A stretch of DNA of 64,000 nt from Microthrixaceae bacterium. Its GTDB lineage: Bacteria > Actinomycetota > Acidimicrobiia > Acidimicrobiales > Microtrichaceae. The position numbers and the translations under genes are program-made. The stretch spans positions 62,001-126,000 of the forward strand of contig JAMLGM010000002.1 of NCBI GenBank assembly GCA_023957975.1, given 5' to 3'. Below are positions 52,071 through 60,700 of the stretch, one piece after another (position 1 is the stretch's first letter; every line of letters starts with the position of its first letter). The notes under the pieces are model-generated. The model was not told the origin of the DNA. It did not search any database and saw only the letters and a list, made by a program, of their open reading frames with translations.

Positions 52071-52076
52071 ATCGTA
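52071..52076 (-). promoter_or_regulatory. -10 box for leaderless ettA
   Basis: On the minus strand TACGAT is 8 bases upstream of ATG 52062; no Shine-Dalgarno is present. Confidence 0.5.
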
Positions 52077-52078
52077 TT

Positions 52079-52147
52079 GCCCACAGTTGAACCGTGGGTA
52101 ACCCCGGCCGCCACCCGACCTGATTTGCCCACAGTTGAACTGTGGGC
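52079..52147. promoter_or_regulatory. Pair of 21-bp palindromes upstream of ettA
   Basis: GCCCACAGTT-g-AACTGTGGGC (52127-52147) is perfect, with 10-base arms. A second copy (52079-52099) differs by two bases and lies just upstream of the ettA -10 box, in the -35 region. The centres are 48 bases apart. They could be an operator pair or a repeated element; no regulator is known. Confidence 0.65.
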
Positions 52148-52190
52148 AGGGGCTGGCGGCTGGCGGGCGCGCTGGCTCTTCTGAGGTGGA

Positions 52191-53777
52191 TCAGGCGGCG
52201 CGAATGTCGCGGCGGCGAACCCCGTTGAGTCCCAGGGTGATGAACACCGCTGCGGCGGCAGCGAGAGCGAGGAACGTCATCGGCGATGTGCTCGCGGCGG
52301 CGGAGCCTTGTGAGTGGCGAAAGGGTGAGAGCGCCCGAATCCAGGCGGGAAGCTTGAGGAGATCGCCGAGGAAGGAGTCGACCATCGCGAACGTTGCATA
52401 CAGCCAGCCGAAGGCTGTGCCAGTCCAGCCCCACACGGCGAACGCGACGGCGCCGACCACGGCGACGGCCGGAAACTGCGCCATCGCATCGCCCAAAGCG
52501 TTGAGGATGTGGTCGCTCGCTTGTGCGGATCCGCGGTCTGCGACCGCGTACGCGACTCCGGCGCACAACCCTGATGCGGCGAGGATCGCCGCCGCTGCGA
52601 TCAGCGAGACGCTCAGTGTTCCGATGGCCCAGCTGATCCTGGAGGTCGGACCCGACAGAAGCATCTCGGCCCGGCCGTTCAACTCATCGCTGCGGAGCCG
52701 CAGAACAGATACGACAAGGAATGCTGACAGGACGCTGGCGATAAAGAGGAAGGAATAGCTGAGGTATGCGTCGAGAAACCTCTCCGGACCGTCGGCGCCG
52801 ATGAGCTTCGCGATTTCCGGCATTGACTTGAGCATCCTGGGAACCTCGACGGCCACGGCCCCGTACACCGCTGCAAGCGCGGTCAGGCCGACGCCCCAGC
52901 CGGCGATGAGTCCGCGTTGTTGACGCATGGCCAGGCCGAACTGCGAGCCGAGAAGCCGTGAACCGTGGGAGCGTCCTGCGCGCTGGGTGAAGAGTCCGGA
53001 CCCGAGATCGCGACGCGACCCGAGCGCTGCTGCGGCGGCGAACCCGGCCGCCGACGCCGCGCCGAACAGCGCCGGGATCCACCACCGTTCCTCACCAAAC
53101 GCGTCGATGTTCTGCGCCCAGCCGATCGGGGAGACCCAGACCAGCCAACTGTCGTTGACCGCGCCGATTCCGCGCACGAGGAACGCGAGCCCAAGCGCTG
53201 CGGTTCCGGCCCCCAATGCGGAGCGCGCGCTCGACGCCACCTGTGCAGCGATGAGTCCGCACGTGGCGAAGGCGATGCCGACACACGCCACTGCGGTTCC
53301 GAAGGCAATTGAGCCGGACGGGTCGAGGCCAAGGCTCACCAAGACGATGGACGTCAGCACCGCGGTGAGGGTCGACGCCGCGGCGAGGACGGCGAGGGCG
53401 GCCGCGATGGGGGCGTCGCGTCCAATGGCGCCGGCGCGGACGAGTTCGGTTCTCCCCGCCTCTTCGTCGGCACGGGTGTGGCGCACTACACCGAACAACG
53501 TCATCAACGCTACGAGGAGGATGGCGGCAAAGCTCGTTTCATTGACCGTGACACCGCCGACGGTATCGAGGGCCACCCCGCGTCCGGCCATGAGCAGTGT
53601 GGCTGCCGAGCCGTAGACGGTGTTCTCATAGGACGCCAACGCCTCGGGCGTCGCAAGCGTCGATTGCACAGCGGCGGCAGTGACCGCGGTGAGGGTGACG
53701 TTGCCAACGATCCACGCAGGTAGCCAGACGCGGTCGCGTCGAAGTATCAGGGCGACCACTTGGCGAAAGCCCGTCAT
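52191..53777 (-). CDS. ABC exporter permease
   Basis: A 528-residue membrane protein with about 12 spans, arranged as two similar halves of six with a hydrophilic loop between. It resembles the actinobacterial exporter permeases annotated as polyketide or antibiotic exporters, but family membership is by topology and pairing with the ATPase at 53774 rather than a short motif. ATG 53777 overlaps the ATPase stop by four bases (ATGA), so the pair is co-translated. Cargo is unknown: drugs, lipids or peptides. Confidence 0.75.
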   Translation of the reverse strand: MTGFRQVVALILRRDRVWLPAWIVGNVTLTAVTAAAVQSTLATPEALASYENTVYGSAATLLMAGRGVALDTVGGVTVNETSFAAILLVALMTLFGVVRHTRADEEAGRTELVRAGAIGRDAPIAAALAVLAAASTLTAVLTSIVLVSLGLDPSGSIAFGTAVACVGIAFATCGLIAAQVASSARSALGAGTAALGLAFLVRGIGAVNDSWLVWVSPIGWAQNIDAFGEERWWIPALFGAASAAGFAAAAALGSRRDLGSGLFTQRAGRSHGSRLLGSQFGLAMRQQRGLIAGWGVGLTALAAVYGAVAVEVPRMLKSMPEIAKLIGADGPERFLDAYLSYSFLFIASVLSAFLVVSVLRLRSDELNGRAEMLLSGPTSRISWAIGTLSVSLIAAAAILAASGLCAGVAYAVADRGSAQASDHILNALGDAMAQFPAVAVVGAVAFAVWGWTGTAFGWLYATFAMVDSFLGDLLKLPAWIRALSPFRHSQGSAAASTSPMTFLALAAAAAVFITLGLNGVRRRDIRAA

Positions 53778-54670
53778 TGGCGGTGTGGCCGACGGTAGAG
53801 GTCCAAGAACAACTCTTCGAGCGTCGGCGGAGTCGCACTGATCGATGTCACCCCGAGGTCCGCGAGTCTGCGAAGCGTGGTGTCGAGGGCTTCGCTATCG
53901 ACGCTGAACTCGATCCGGTTCCCGTCGACTTTGACCGTGTGCGCGGCGACGAGGTCGCCGGGGTCGGCGCTGGGTGAGGCCAGCGTGGCGGTCACCGTGG
54001 TGTGGGTGAGGACACGCAACTCGTCGAGGGTGCCGGACCTTACGGTGCGGCCCTCGTTGATGATCGTGACGCGGTTACACAGGCGTTCGACCTCGCCGAG
54101 GATGTGGCTGGACAACAACACGGTGGCGCCACGTGCGGTGACTTCGGCGACACAGTCGCGAAACTCCGCCTCCATGAGTGGGTCGAGCCCCGACGTGGGT
54201 TCGTCGAACAAGAACAGTTCCGCGTCGGTGGAGAACGCTGCGATCAGGGCAACCTTTTGACGGTTGCCCTTTGAGTAGGTGCGCGTCTTTCTCCTCGGGT
54301 CGAGGTGGAACCTCTCGATCAGCGTGTCGCGTTTCGCCTTGTCGCCGCCACCGCGCATCCGCCCCAGCATGTCGATGACCTCGCCCCCGCTGAGCCCCGG
54401 CCACAGGTTCACATCGCCCGGTACATAGGCGATGCGCCGGTGCAGCTCAGCGGCATCGGCCCACGGATCGCCGCCGAATAGTCGTGCGGTGCCGCCGTCG
54501 TGGCGCAACAGGCCCAGGAGCACGCGGATCGCCGTCGACTTGCCGGATCCGTTGGGTCCGAGAAAGCCATGAACCTCCCCGTGGTGGACCTGCAGTGTGA
54601 GTTGGTCGAGCGCACGCACCGATCCGAAAGTTTTGACGACGTCGGTCAGGTCGACCGCTAGTTCACCCAT
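53774..54670 (-). CDS. ABC transporter ATPase
   Basis: A 298-residue ATPase. Walker A is in GPNGSGKSTAIRVLLGLL, the signature in the region KTRTYSKGNRQKVALIAAF (an altered LSGGQ reading YSKGN), Walker B in ELFLFDEPTSGLDPL, and the H-loop in LLSSHILGEVERL. It has a C-terminal extension of about 80 residues typical of drug exporter ATPases. ATG 54670 has TACGCT 7 bases upstream (leaderless). With its permease it forms an ABC exporter. It is divergent from the DUF454 gene; the two starts are 50 bases apart. Confidence 0.88.
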   Translation of the reverse strand: MGELAVDLTDVVKTFGSVRALDQLTLQVHHGEVHGFLGPNGSGKSTAIRVLLGLLRHDGGTARLFGGDPWADAAELHRRIAYVPGDVNLWPGLSGGEVIDMLGRMRGGGDKAKRDTLIERFHLDPRRKTRTYSKGNRQKVALIAAFSTDAELFLFDEPTSGLDPLMEAEFRDCVAEVTARGATVLLSSHILGEVERLCNRVTIINEGRTVRSGTLDELRVLTHTTVTATLASPSADPGDLVAAHTVKVDGNRIEFSVDSEALDTTLRRLADLGVTSISATPPTLEELFLDLYRRPHRQ

Positions 54671-54677
54671 GGCGGCG

Positions 54678-54683
54678 AGCGTA
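54678..54683 (-). promoter_or_regulatory. -10 box for leaderless ABC ATPase gene
   Basis: On the minus strand TACGCT lies 7 bases upstream of ATG 54670. Confidence 0.5.
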
Positions 54684-54705
54684 GGCCCCCGCCGCTCAGC
54701 GCAGG

Positions 54706-54711
54706 TAGCCT
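54706..54711 (+). promoter_or_regulatory. -10 box for the DUF454 gene
   Basis: TAGCCT lies 9 bases before ATG 54721. It faces away from the -10 of the ABC ATPase gene, so both promoters share about 50 bases. Confidence 0.45.
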
Positions 54712-54720
54712 CTTGGCACG

Positions 54721-55464
54721 ATGGCCAACCCCGTAGTGCGCATGTTGTGGATTGTGGCGGGGTTCGTCTCGGTCGGGCTCGGTGCGGTGGGAGTCGTGGT
54801 TCCGGGCATGCCGACCACGGTGTTCATGGTCGCCGCCGCGTGGTGTTTTTCCAAGAGCAGCCCCCGGCTTGAGGCCTGGCTGTTGAACCTGCCCGGGGTC
54901 GGATCGTTGGTGCGCGACTACCGCGCTGGGCTCGGGATGCCGCTGCGGGCCAAACAGATTGCGGTGACGTCCATCGTCGTGGCCTGCCTCCTGAGCGTGG
55001 CGCTCGGGGTGGACGCATGGTGGTTGCGCGGGGTGATCGCCGTCAGCGGTGCCTTTGGCATCTGGTGGATTCTGGCGAAGGTGCCGACCCGCCCCGATGA
55101 GGTGCCCGACGCTTCGGCGGTGCCCGGTCCCGGAGCGCCGCGCGACGAGCGCACGGCGCTGCCGGTGGCGGCGCGCGTCTTTCGGGTTGCGGCGTTCGTC
55201 GAAGCGCTCACCTGGGCGGGTCTGCTGGTCGGCATGTTCCTGAAGTACCTGACCGATGTTGGCGAACGGGGAGTCGAGATATTCGGTCCGATCCACGGGG
55301 TGGTCGTGTTCTGCTATGTCGCGGCGGTCCTGTGGGCGGGCACGACCCTGCGGTGGTCGACGCGCACCTTCGTGTTCGGACTCTTGGCTTCGGTGCCGCC
55401 TTTTGCGACCGTGCAATTCGAGCGGTGGCTCACGGCGACGGGCCAACTCGAGCGCCAGACCTGA
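54721..55464 (+). CDS. DUF454-DUF3817 fusion membrane protein
   Basis: A 247-residue membrane protein made of two small families. Residues about 1-120 match DUF454 (YbaN-like): GLGAVGVVVPGMPTTVFMVA followed by WCFSKSSPRLEAWLLN are its hallmarks. Residues about 150-240 look like DUF3817: RVAAFVEALTWAGLLVGM, IFGPIHGVVVFCYVAAVLW and a late WSTRTFVFGLLASVPPFATV. About six membrane spans in all. Both families are uncharacterised, and finding them as one chain is a hint they act together. It starts with TAGCCT 9 bases upstream. No Shine-Dalgarno. Confidence 0.75.
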   Translation: MANPVVRMLWIVAGFVSVGLGAVGVVVPGMPTTVFMVAAAWCFSKSSPRLEAWLLNLPGVGSLVRDYRAGLGMPLRAKQIAVTSIVVACLLSVALGVDAWWLRGVIAVSGAFGIWWILAKVPTRPDEVPDASAVPGPGAPRDERTALPVAARVFRVAAFVEALTWAGLLVGMFLKYLTDVGERGVEIFGPIHGVVVFCYVAAVLWAGTTLRWSTRTFVFGLLASVPPFATVQFERWLTATGQLERQT

Positions 55465-55518
55465 GATTCGGCCGGTTCGCCCGGACGGCGGTCACCCGGA
55501 CTTCGGTCAGTCGCGTGG

Positions 55519-55562
55519 TTGACAGGTGGTCCCGGCTGGCGCAATATGCAACCATATGGTTG
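55519..55562 (+). promoter_or_regulatory. Promoter and CAACCATATGGTTG operator of the ArsR gene
   Basis: TTGACA (55519-55524) is a perfect -35; CAATAT 17 bases later is a possible -10. The perfect 14-base palindrome CAACCATATGGTTG (55549-55562) overlaps the expected start of transcription and the ATG itself. CAACCAnnTGGTTG sites are known for ArsR-family regulators paired with SRPBCC proteins, so autoregulation is likely. Confidence 0.7.
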
Positions 55563-55906
55563 TACATCGGGTCGGGGTTCCGGAACTGAGCGATGACGAG
55601 GTCGATCGCATCTTTCGAGCGCTGGCCGACGCGACGCGACGCGACATCCTGCGGCGAACGCTGCGAGGGGAGGCATCGGTGTCGGACCTCGCGGAGTCCT
55701 ATGACATGAGCTTCGCGGCCGTCCAGAAACACGTCGCGGTGCTCGAGCGCGCCGGCCTGGTGATCAAGTCGGCCCACGGTCGCCAACGTCTCGTGACGGG
55801 AAATCCCGAAATGGTCGCCCGAGCCAGGTCGCTGCTCGCCGAGTTCGAGCGCATCTGGCGCGGCCGGATCGATCGCCTCGATGCCCTCCTGGCGGAGGAA
55901 CCGTGA
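55556..55906 (+). CDS. ArsR-family transcriptional repressor
   Basis: A 116-residue winged-helix regulator. The start MVVHRVGVPELSDDEVDRIF leads into RALADATRRDILRRTL and the recognition helix region SVSDLAESYDMSFAAVQKHV, followed by ERAGLVIKSAHGRQRLV. No metal-binding Cys pairs are present, so it is of the non-metal SRPBCC-linked type. ATG 55556 was chosen over the longer GTG frame at 55526 because the latter would begin inside the promoter. The operator palindrome overlaps the start. It is followed by the SRPBCC gene 84 bases downstream, a common pair. Confidence 0.85.
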   Translation: MVVHRVGVPELSDDEVDRIFRALADATRRDILRRTLRGEASVSDLAESYDMSFAAVQKHVAVLERAGLVIKSAHGRQRLVTGNPEMVARARSLLAEFERIWRGRIDRLDALLAEEP

Positions 55907-55945
55907 ACTCCTCATACGGGGAGTTCGCCATCCGGCTCGCCGGAT
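55905..55945 (+). other. Two hairpins in the ArsR-SRPBCC gap
   Basis: GAACTCC-7-GGAGTTC (55905-55926) and ATCCGGC-tc-GCCGGAT (55930-55945) are perfect stems between the two genes. They could stabilise the mRNA or reduce readthrough into the SRPBCC gene. Confidence 0.4.
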
Positions 55946-55990
55946 TCACCACCCATCCACCACGTTTCACGTCACCTCAAGGAGCCAGCC

Positions 55991-56962
55991 ATGCCCGTCA
56001 TCTCCGTTACCAGCGATCCTGAAGCCCTCACCCTTCAAGTGGTCGCCGAGTTTGCCGTCCCGGTTCAACGACTCTGGGACGCCTACACCGATCCGCGTCA
56101 GATCGAGAAATTCTGGGGTCCGCCCACCTACCCGGCGACGTTTCGCCGCCACGACGTGTACCCGGGCGGCCGAAGTGAGTACTGCATGGTCGGCCCCGAA
56201 GGCGACGAGTCGCGGGGCTACTGGGAATGGATCGAGGTCGACGGGCCGAACAGTTTCACGGTGCTCGATGGGTTCGCCCTGCCCGACGGTTCGCCGAATC
56301 GTGACCTGCCGATGTGTCGCATGGTGTTCGCCTTCGAGTCTGTCGAGGGCGGCTCACGTCTGGTGACCACGACCTCGTACAACTCGATCGACGAACTCGA
56401 ACAGCTGCTCGCGATGGGGATGGACGAGGGGTTGCGCGCTGCGATGGGCCAGATCGACGACGTGGTCGCCGACCTGACGAGGTACGCCGCTGGAGCCGAC
56501 ACGGATTTGACGATCCTCAACGACCTGCAGGTCCGCGTCAGTCGCGTCATTCGCGGCAGTGTCGACCAGGTATGGGCCGCACACCACGATCCCGCATTGC
56601 TGCGACGTTGGATGCTCGGTCCCGACGGGTGGGAAATGCCGGTGTGCGAGGTGGGTGCCGAGGTCGGCGACACCTACCGCTACGAGTGGGCGATGCCGGA
56701 CGGCTCGAATCGGTTCGGATTCACCGGGGAGGTGCTCGAAGTGGCGGCTCCTCACCGTGTGACGACCACCGAGGCGATGATCGGTTCCGACGGTCCCTCG
56801 ACCCGAAACGAGATGACGCTCACCGCATGCGCGGACGGCACGGTGCTGTCCACGGTGATCACCTATCCGTCGGTAGAACTCCGCGACGCGATCCTCGCCA
56901 CGGGGATGGTCGACGGCATGGAAGCGAGCTACGCCCGTCTGGAGTCGAGCGTGCTGGGCTGA
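55991..56962 (+). CDS. Double SRPBCC (AHSA1-like) domain protein
   Basis: A 323-residue soluble protein made of two START/Bet v 1-like (SRPBCC, AHSA1-type) domains in tandem. The first (about 15-160) has VVAEFAVPVQRLWDAYTDPRQIEKFWGPPTYPATF; the second (about 175-320) repeats the pattern in VRVSRVIRGSVDQVWAAHHDPALLRRWMLGPDGW (both given as regions). Such proteins bind hydrophobic ligands or act in stress response; single-domain members are usual, so the doubling is of note. ATG 55991 has CAAGGAG upstream. It belongs with the ArsR gene. Confidence 0.82.
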   Translation: MPVISVTSDPEALTLQVVAEFAVPVQRLWDAYTDPRQIEKFWGPPTYPATFRRHDVYPGGRSEYCMVGPEGDESRGYWEWIEVDGPNSFTVLDGFALPDGSPNRDLPMCRMVFAFESVEGGSRLVTTTSYNSIDELEQLLAMGMDEGLRAAMGQIDDVVADLTRYAAGADTDLTILNDLQVRVSRVIRGSVDQVWAAHHDPALLRRWMLGPDGWEMPVCEVGAEVGDTYRYEWAMPDGSNRFGFTGEVLEVAAPHRVTTTEAMIGSDGPSTRNEMTLTACADGTVLSTVITYPSVELRDAILATGMVDGMEASYARLESSVLG

Positions 56963-56985
56963 TCGATGCCCACGACAGGTTCTGT

Positions 56986-57021
56986 GATAACCAGTGGTCG
57001 TGATCACGACCACTGGTTATC
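56986..57021. repeat. 36-bp perfect palindrome, left of the glycosylase gene
   Basis: The arm GATAACCAGTGGTCGTGA (56986-57003) is followed directly by its exact reverse complement (57004-57021), with no loop. The core is identical to that at 57692-57741. Confidence 0.95.
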
Positions 57022-57071
57022 GGGAAACGGGTGGGGGACGCGGGGTCGACGGGGAGTGCGACCGCTGGGGC

Positions 57072-57653
57072 TGGTTGGCGGTCGACGCTGAGACCGCGGC
57101 TCGCCGGCTGTTGGGGTGCGAACTCGAGCGCGTCGTCGAGACCCCCGACGGCGAGGTGGCACTGCGGGCGCGCATCGTCGAGACCGAGGCCTACGACGAA
57201 ACCGACCCCGCGAGCCACTGCTTTCGTGGACCGACGCCGCGCAACGCGGCGATGTTTCTGTCCGCCGGCCACGCGTACGTGTACTTGAACTATGGCATCC
57301 ACCGTTGCCTCAACATCGTGTGCGGCGTTGCCGGAGTCGGTTCGGGTGTGCTCGTTCGAGCGGTCGAACCGATCGCCGGAATCGAGGAGATGCGCCGGCG
57401 TCGGGGACCGCGGGGCCTGGTGGGCCACGAACTCAGCAACGGTCCCGGCAAGGTGGGTTCCGCGCTCGGCATCGACCTCGACCTCAGCGGCCACGACCTG
57501 GCGACGGCTCCGCTGACGCTGCACCGGCACGCGCCCGGGGCCGGTCCCGAAGCCGGCGACATCGCGGTGACGCCCCGCATCGGGATCACCCGTGCGGTCG
57601 ACGCGCCACGGCGCTTTCATCTGCGTTCGAGCCCCTGGGTGTCGCGCCCCTGA
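57072..57653 (+). CDS. DNA-3-methyladenine glycosylase (AAG/MPG family)
   Basis: A 193-residue base-excision repair enzyme of the eukaryote-type AAG family found in bacteria. IVETEAYDETDPASHCF holds the catalytic Glu region, and HAYVYLNYGIHRCLNIVCG, ELSNGPGKVGSALGID and GDIAVTPRIGITRAVD are typical. It removes alkylated purines. The frame is open back to GTG 56994 inside the 36-bp palindrome, but those codons would translate the palindrome itself; TTG 57072 gives the usual family length and N-terminus (LAVDAETAARRLLG), so it is preferred with low certainty. It is flanked on both sides by the palindrome core, which is unusual. Confidence 0.85.
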   Translation, partial: WLAVDAETAARRLLGCELERVVETPDGEVALRARIVETEAYDETDPASHCFRGPTPRNAAMFLSAGHAYVYLNYGIHRCLNIVCGVAGVGSGVLVRAVEPIAGIEEMRRRRGPRGLVGHELSNGPGKVGSALGIDLDLSGHDLATAPLTLHRHAPGAGPEAGDIAVTPRIGITRAVDAPRRFHLRSSPWVSRP

Positions 57654-57691
57654 TCGCGCCCCGCCGCTTCTCCTGGCGACTCGCCCCACCG

Positions 57692-57741
57692 GTTCTCCGA
57701 TAACCAGTGGTCGTGATCACGACCACTGGTTATCGGAGAAC
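57692..57741. repeat. 50-bp perfect palindrome, right of the glycosylase gene
   Basis: The 25-base arm (57692-57716, beginning GTTCTCCGATAACC) is followed without a loop by its exact reverse complement (57717-57741). Its inner 36 bases match the left palindrome exactly. The gap 57654-57793 holds nothing else clear. Confidence 0.95.
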
Positions 57742-57793
57742 GGGCTTGAGGGCGCGGGCTCGGGGAAGCGGTTCGGGTTCGGGGGAAGCGGGG

Positions 57794-60700
57794 TCAGGCG
57801 GTGCGGCGGCGGCGTTGAGCGATGGTGATCGCCACACCGGCACCGATGAAGGCGGCGGCGAGCGCCACCAACACGCCGGTGGTCGACCCGGTGAACCCGA
57901 GGCGCTCAGGCACCTGCGAGCCACGTTCGGTGCTGTCGGACTTCACGATCTCGTCCACCGGGATCGAGGCGTCCGCCGTGTCGTCCTCACCGAGCACGCC
58001 GACATCGCCGTTGTTGGGAGCCGAATCGACGTCGGTCACCTTGGACGACGGAGTCGAGTAGCCTTCGGCTCCGTCGGCGGTGATCTGGGCCCAGTTGCGG
58101 TACTGCTTCAAGGTCGCGTCGGCGAGGGTGGTCGTCACCGTCACCACGAGCGCCTTGCCCGGCAGGATCGACTCAACGTCGGTCCAGGTCACGACTCCGG
58201 CGTTGTCGCCGCCCGAGTCGGTGAACACGCCACCGTGGCTGGCCGACACGAACTCGAGACCCTTCGGCAACACGTCGACGAAGCTGACCGGCCCAGACGA
58301 GACATTGCCCTCGTTGGCGACGGTGATCTCGTAGAGGACCGTTCCACCGGCTCGGTAGGTCTGGCCTGGCACGAGGCGCTTGGCGATCTCGAGGTCATAG
58401 ACGACCTCGACGGTGAGATCCGCAACATCCTCGTCGTCGAAGCCGACGTCGTCGCCTTCACCGGCCTGGTCGAAGCTGACGTTGTCGGCGTCGCTTCCCT
58501 CCGGGTCGCCGGGCACCGAGTCGATGTCGGCGATTGGCTGATCGACGGTGGAATAGGCATCCGAGCCGTCTTCGGTGATCTCGGCGACGTTGCGCCACGG
58601 GCGGGTGGTGATGTCGCCCACCTTCACCGAGACGGTGACGGTCGCGGTTGCCCCGGGCTCGATGCTGTCGAGGTCGCTCCAGGTGACGATGCGCCCGTCG
58701 CCGGACACGATGCCGCCGTGGCTGGCGGCCACGACGTCGAGCCCGGTGGGAACGAGGTCGGTCACCGTGAATGGCCCGGAGGCCACGTTGCCCTGGTTGC
58801 GCGCGGCGATGGTGAACACAGCGGTCCCGTCGTAGGCGACGGTCGGCGAATCGACCGTCTTGATGAGCGCGAGGTCGTAGCGGACCTCGACGCCGACATC
58901 GGCGACGTCGGCATCATCCTCGGGGTCGGCCCCGAGCCCGGCATCCGCGATCGAGGCGTTGTCCACGGCAGGGTCGGAGTTGCCGACCGGGCCGTAGTCG
59001 CCGTCGTTGGTGGGGTCGTTGTCGGGGGTCGAGTCGATGTCGGCCACGACGTCACCGTCGATGTCCCACGTGGCTGCCGAATCGGAGGTGATCTCGGCGA
59101 CGTTGCGGTACGGACGCTTGGTCAGGTCGACGATCTTCGTGGAGAAGGTGACCACGAGGGACTGCCCCGGGTTCAGGTTGTCGATCGTCCACTCGACGAC
59201 GCCTCCGGAGGTCACGCCGTCGTGCGAAACCGAGCCGGGCACCACCGACATGCCCTCGGGGACGAGGTCTTCGACGGTGAATTCCCGTGAGGGCAACATG
59301 CCTTGGTTCTGCACCGTCACCGAATAGGTCACGGTGTCGGCGGGGTTGACGACCGCCCGATCGACGGTCTTGGACAGCGCCAGGTCGTAGGTGACCGGGA
59401 AGGTCACCTCGGCGACGTCGGCGTCGTCCTCGGGGTCATCTGCGACTCCCGCCTCGGCCACGTCGATGTTGTCGACGGCGGGGTCCACGTTGCCGATGGG
59501 CCCGTAATCTCCGTCGTTGTTCGGATCGAGGTCCGGCGTGGAGTCGATGTCGTCGACGCCATAGAGGGCCTGGGCCGAATCGGCGCTGATCTCCGCGATG
59601 TTGCGGAACGGCCGCAGCCCGGGTTCGGTCACGGTCGTGGTGATCGTCCAGGTCCGAGTCGCCCCCGGCGCCAGATTGGTGCCGGCGAGGGTCACCGTGG
59701 TGGTTCCGTCGCCGTTGGTGACCACGCCGGTGCTCGGATCGCTTACGGCGAGGCCAGCCGGAAGGTGGTCGGTCACGGTGAAGTTCCCCGAGGGGACGTT
59801 GCCCTGGTTCGCCACGGTGATCGACCAGGTGATGGTCGCTGCATCCTCGAGGGTCGGCGGGACGACCGAAGCCACCTTGGCGAGCCCAAGGTCATAGACC
59901 ACGCCGGGGACGAGGTCGGCGATGTCGGCGTCGTCCTCGCCGAGCGGCGGGGCGTCGGCCCCGGTGCCGACATCGGCGATCGAGGAGTTGTCGATGGCCG
60001 GCGAGCCACCGACGGGCCCGTAGGCGCCGTCGTTCATCGGGTTGGCGTCGGGCGTCGAGTCGACGTCCGCGGTCGGGGTCGACACGCCGCCGGTGACGAC
60101 GTCGGCCGCGCCATCCGCGCTGATCTCGGCCACGTTGCGGAACGGTCCGGCGAGGTAATCGACGATCTTCGCGTCCACGGTGATCGTGCGTGAACCTCCG
60201 GGAGTCAAGCCGCTCAGGTCCCAGCGCAGTTCGTGGCCGACGGTCGAGTCGCCGCTTTCAGCAGACGGGTTCGGGCTGGCGGACACGAATTCCAGGCCGG
60301 TAGGCAGCCAGTCGGTGACCGAGTAGTTGCCGCTGTCGAGGGTTCCCTGGTTGGCGACGGTGATCGTGAAGGTCGTCTCGCCGGTGGCCAGATTGACCAC
60401 GCCGGGCACCTTGGCGAGCGCCAGGTCGTAGCGGTCGACGTCGTAGGAGGACGTGTCGTCATCGGTGACCGTGGCGGGCACCGGGTAGTAGGTCGGCTGG
60501 CCGACCGGGTCGCCCGAATCGGTCACCGGGGTGCCGGTCACGGTCGCGGTGTTCTCATAGCGCGACGATCCGGCGGTGCCGGTGGCGGTGCAGACCATGG
60601 TCGCGCCACGGTTCAACGAGATCGGGGCGGTGGCCGAGGAGGTCAGACCGTCGGCGTTGTGTCCGCCGTCGGTGATGGCACAACTCGTCACCGAGAACCC

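Noticed and set aside
56994..57071. GTG 56994 as glycosylase start
   Set aside because: The first codons would translate the palindrome, and the resulting N-terminus is longer than the family; not fully excluded.
57707..59290. Plus-strand 527-codon frame starting in the right palindrome
   Set aside because: It is the shadow of the DUF11 protein; the start inside the palindrome is a product of the palindrome's own codons.
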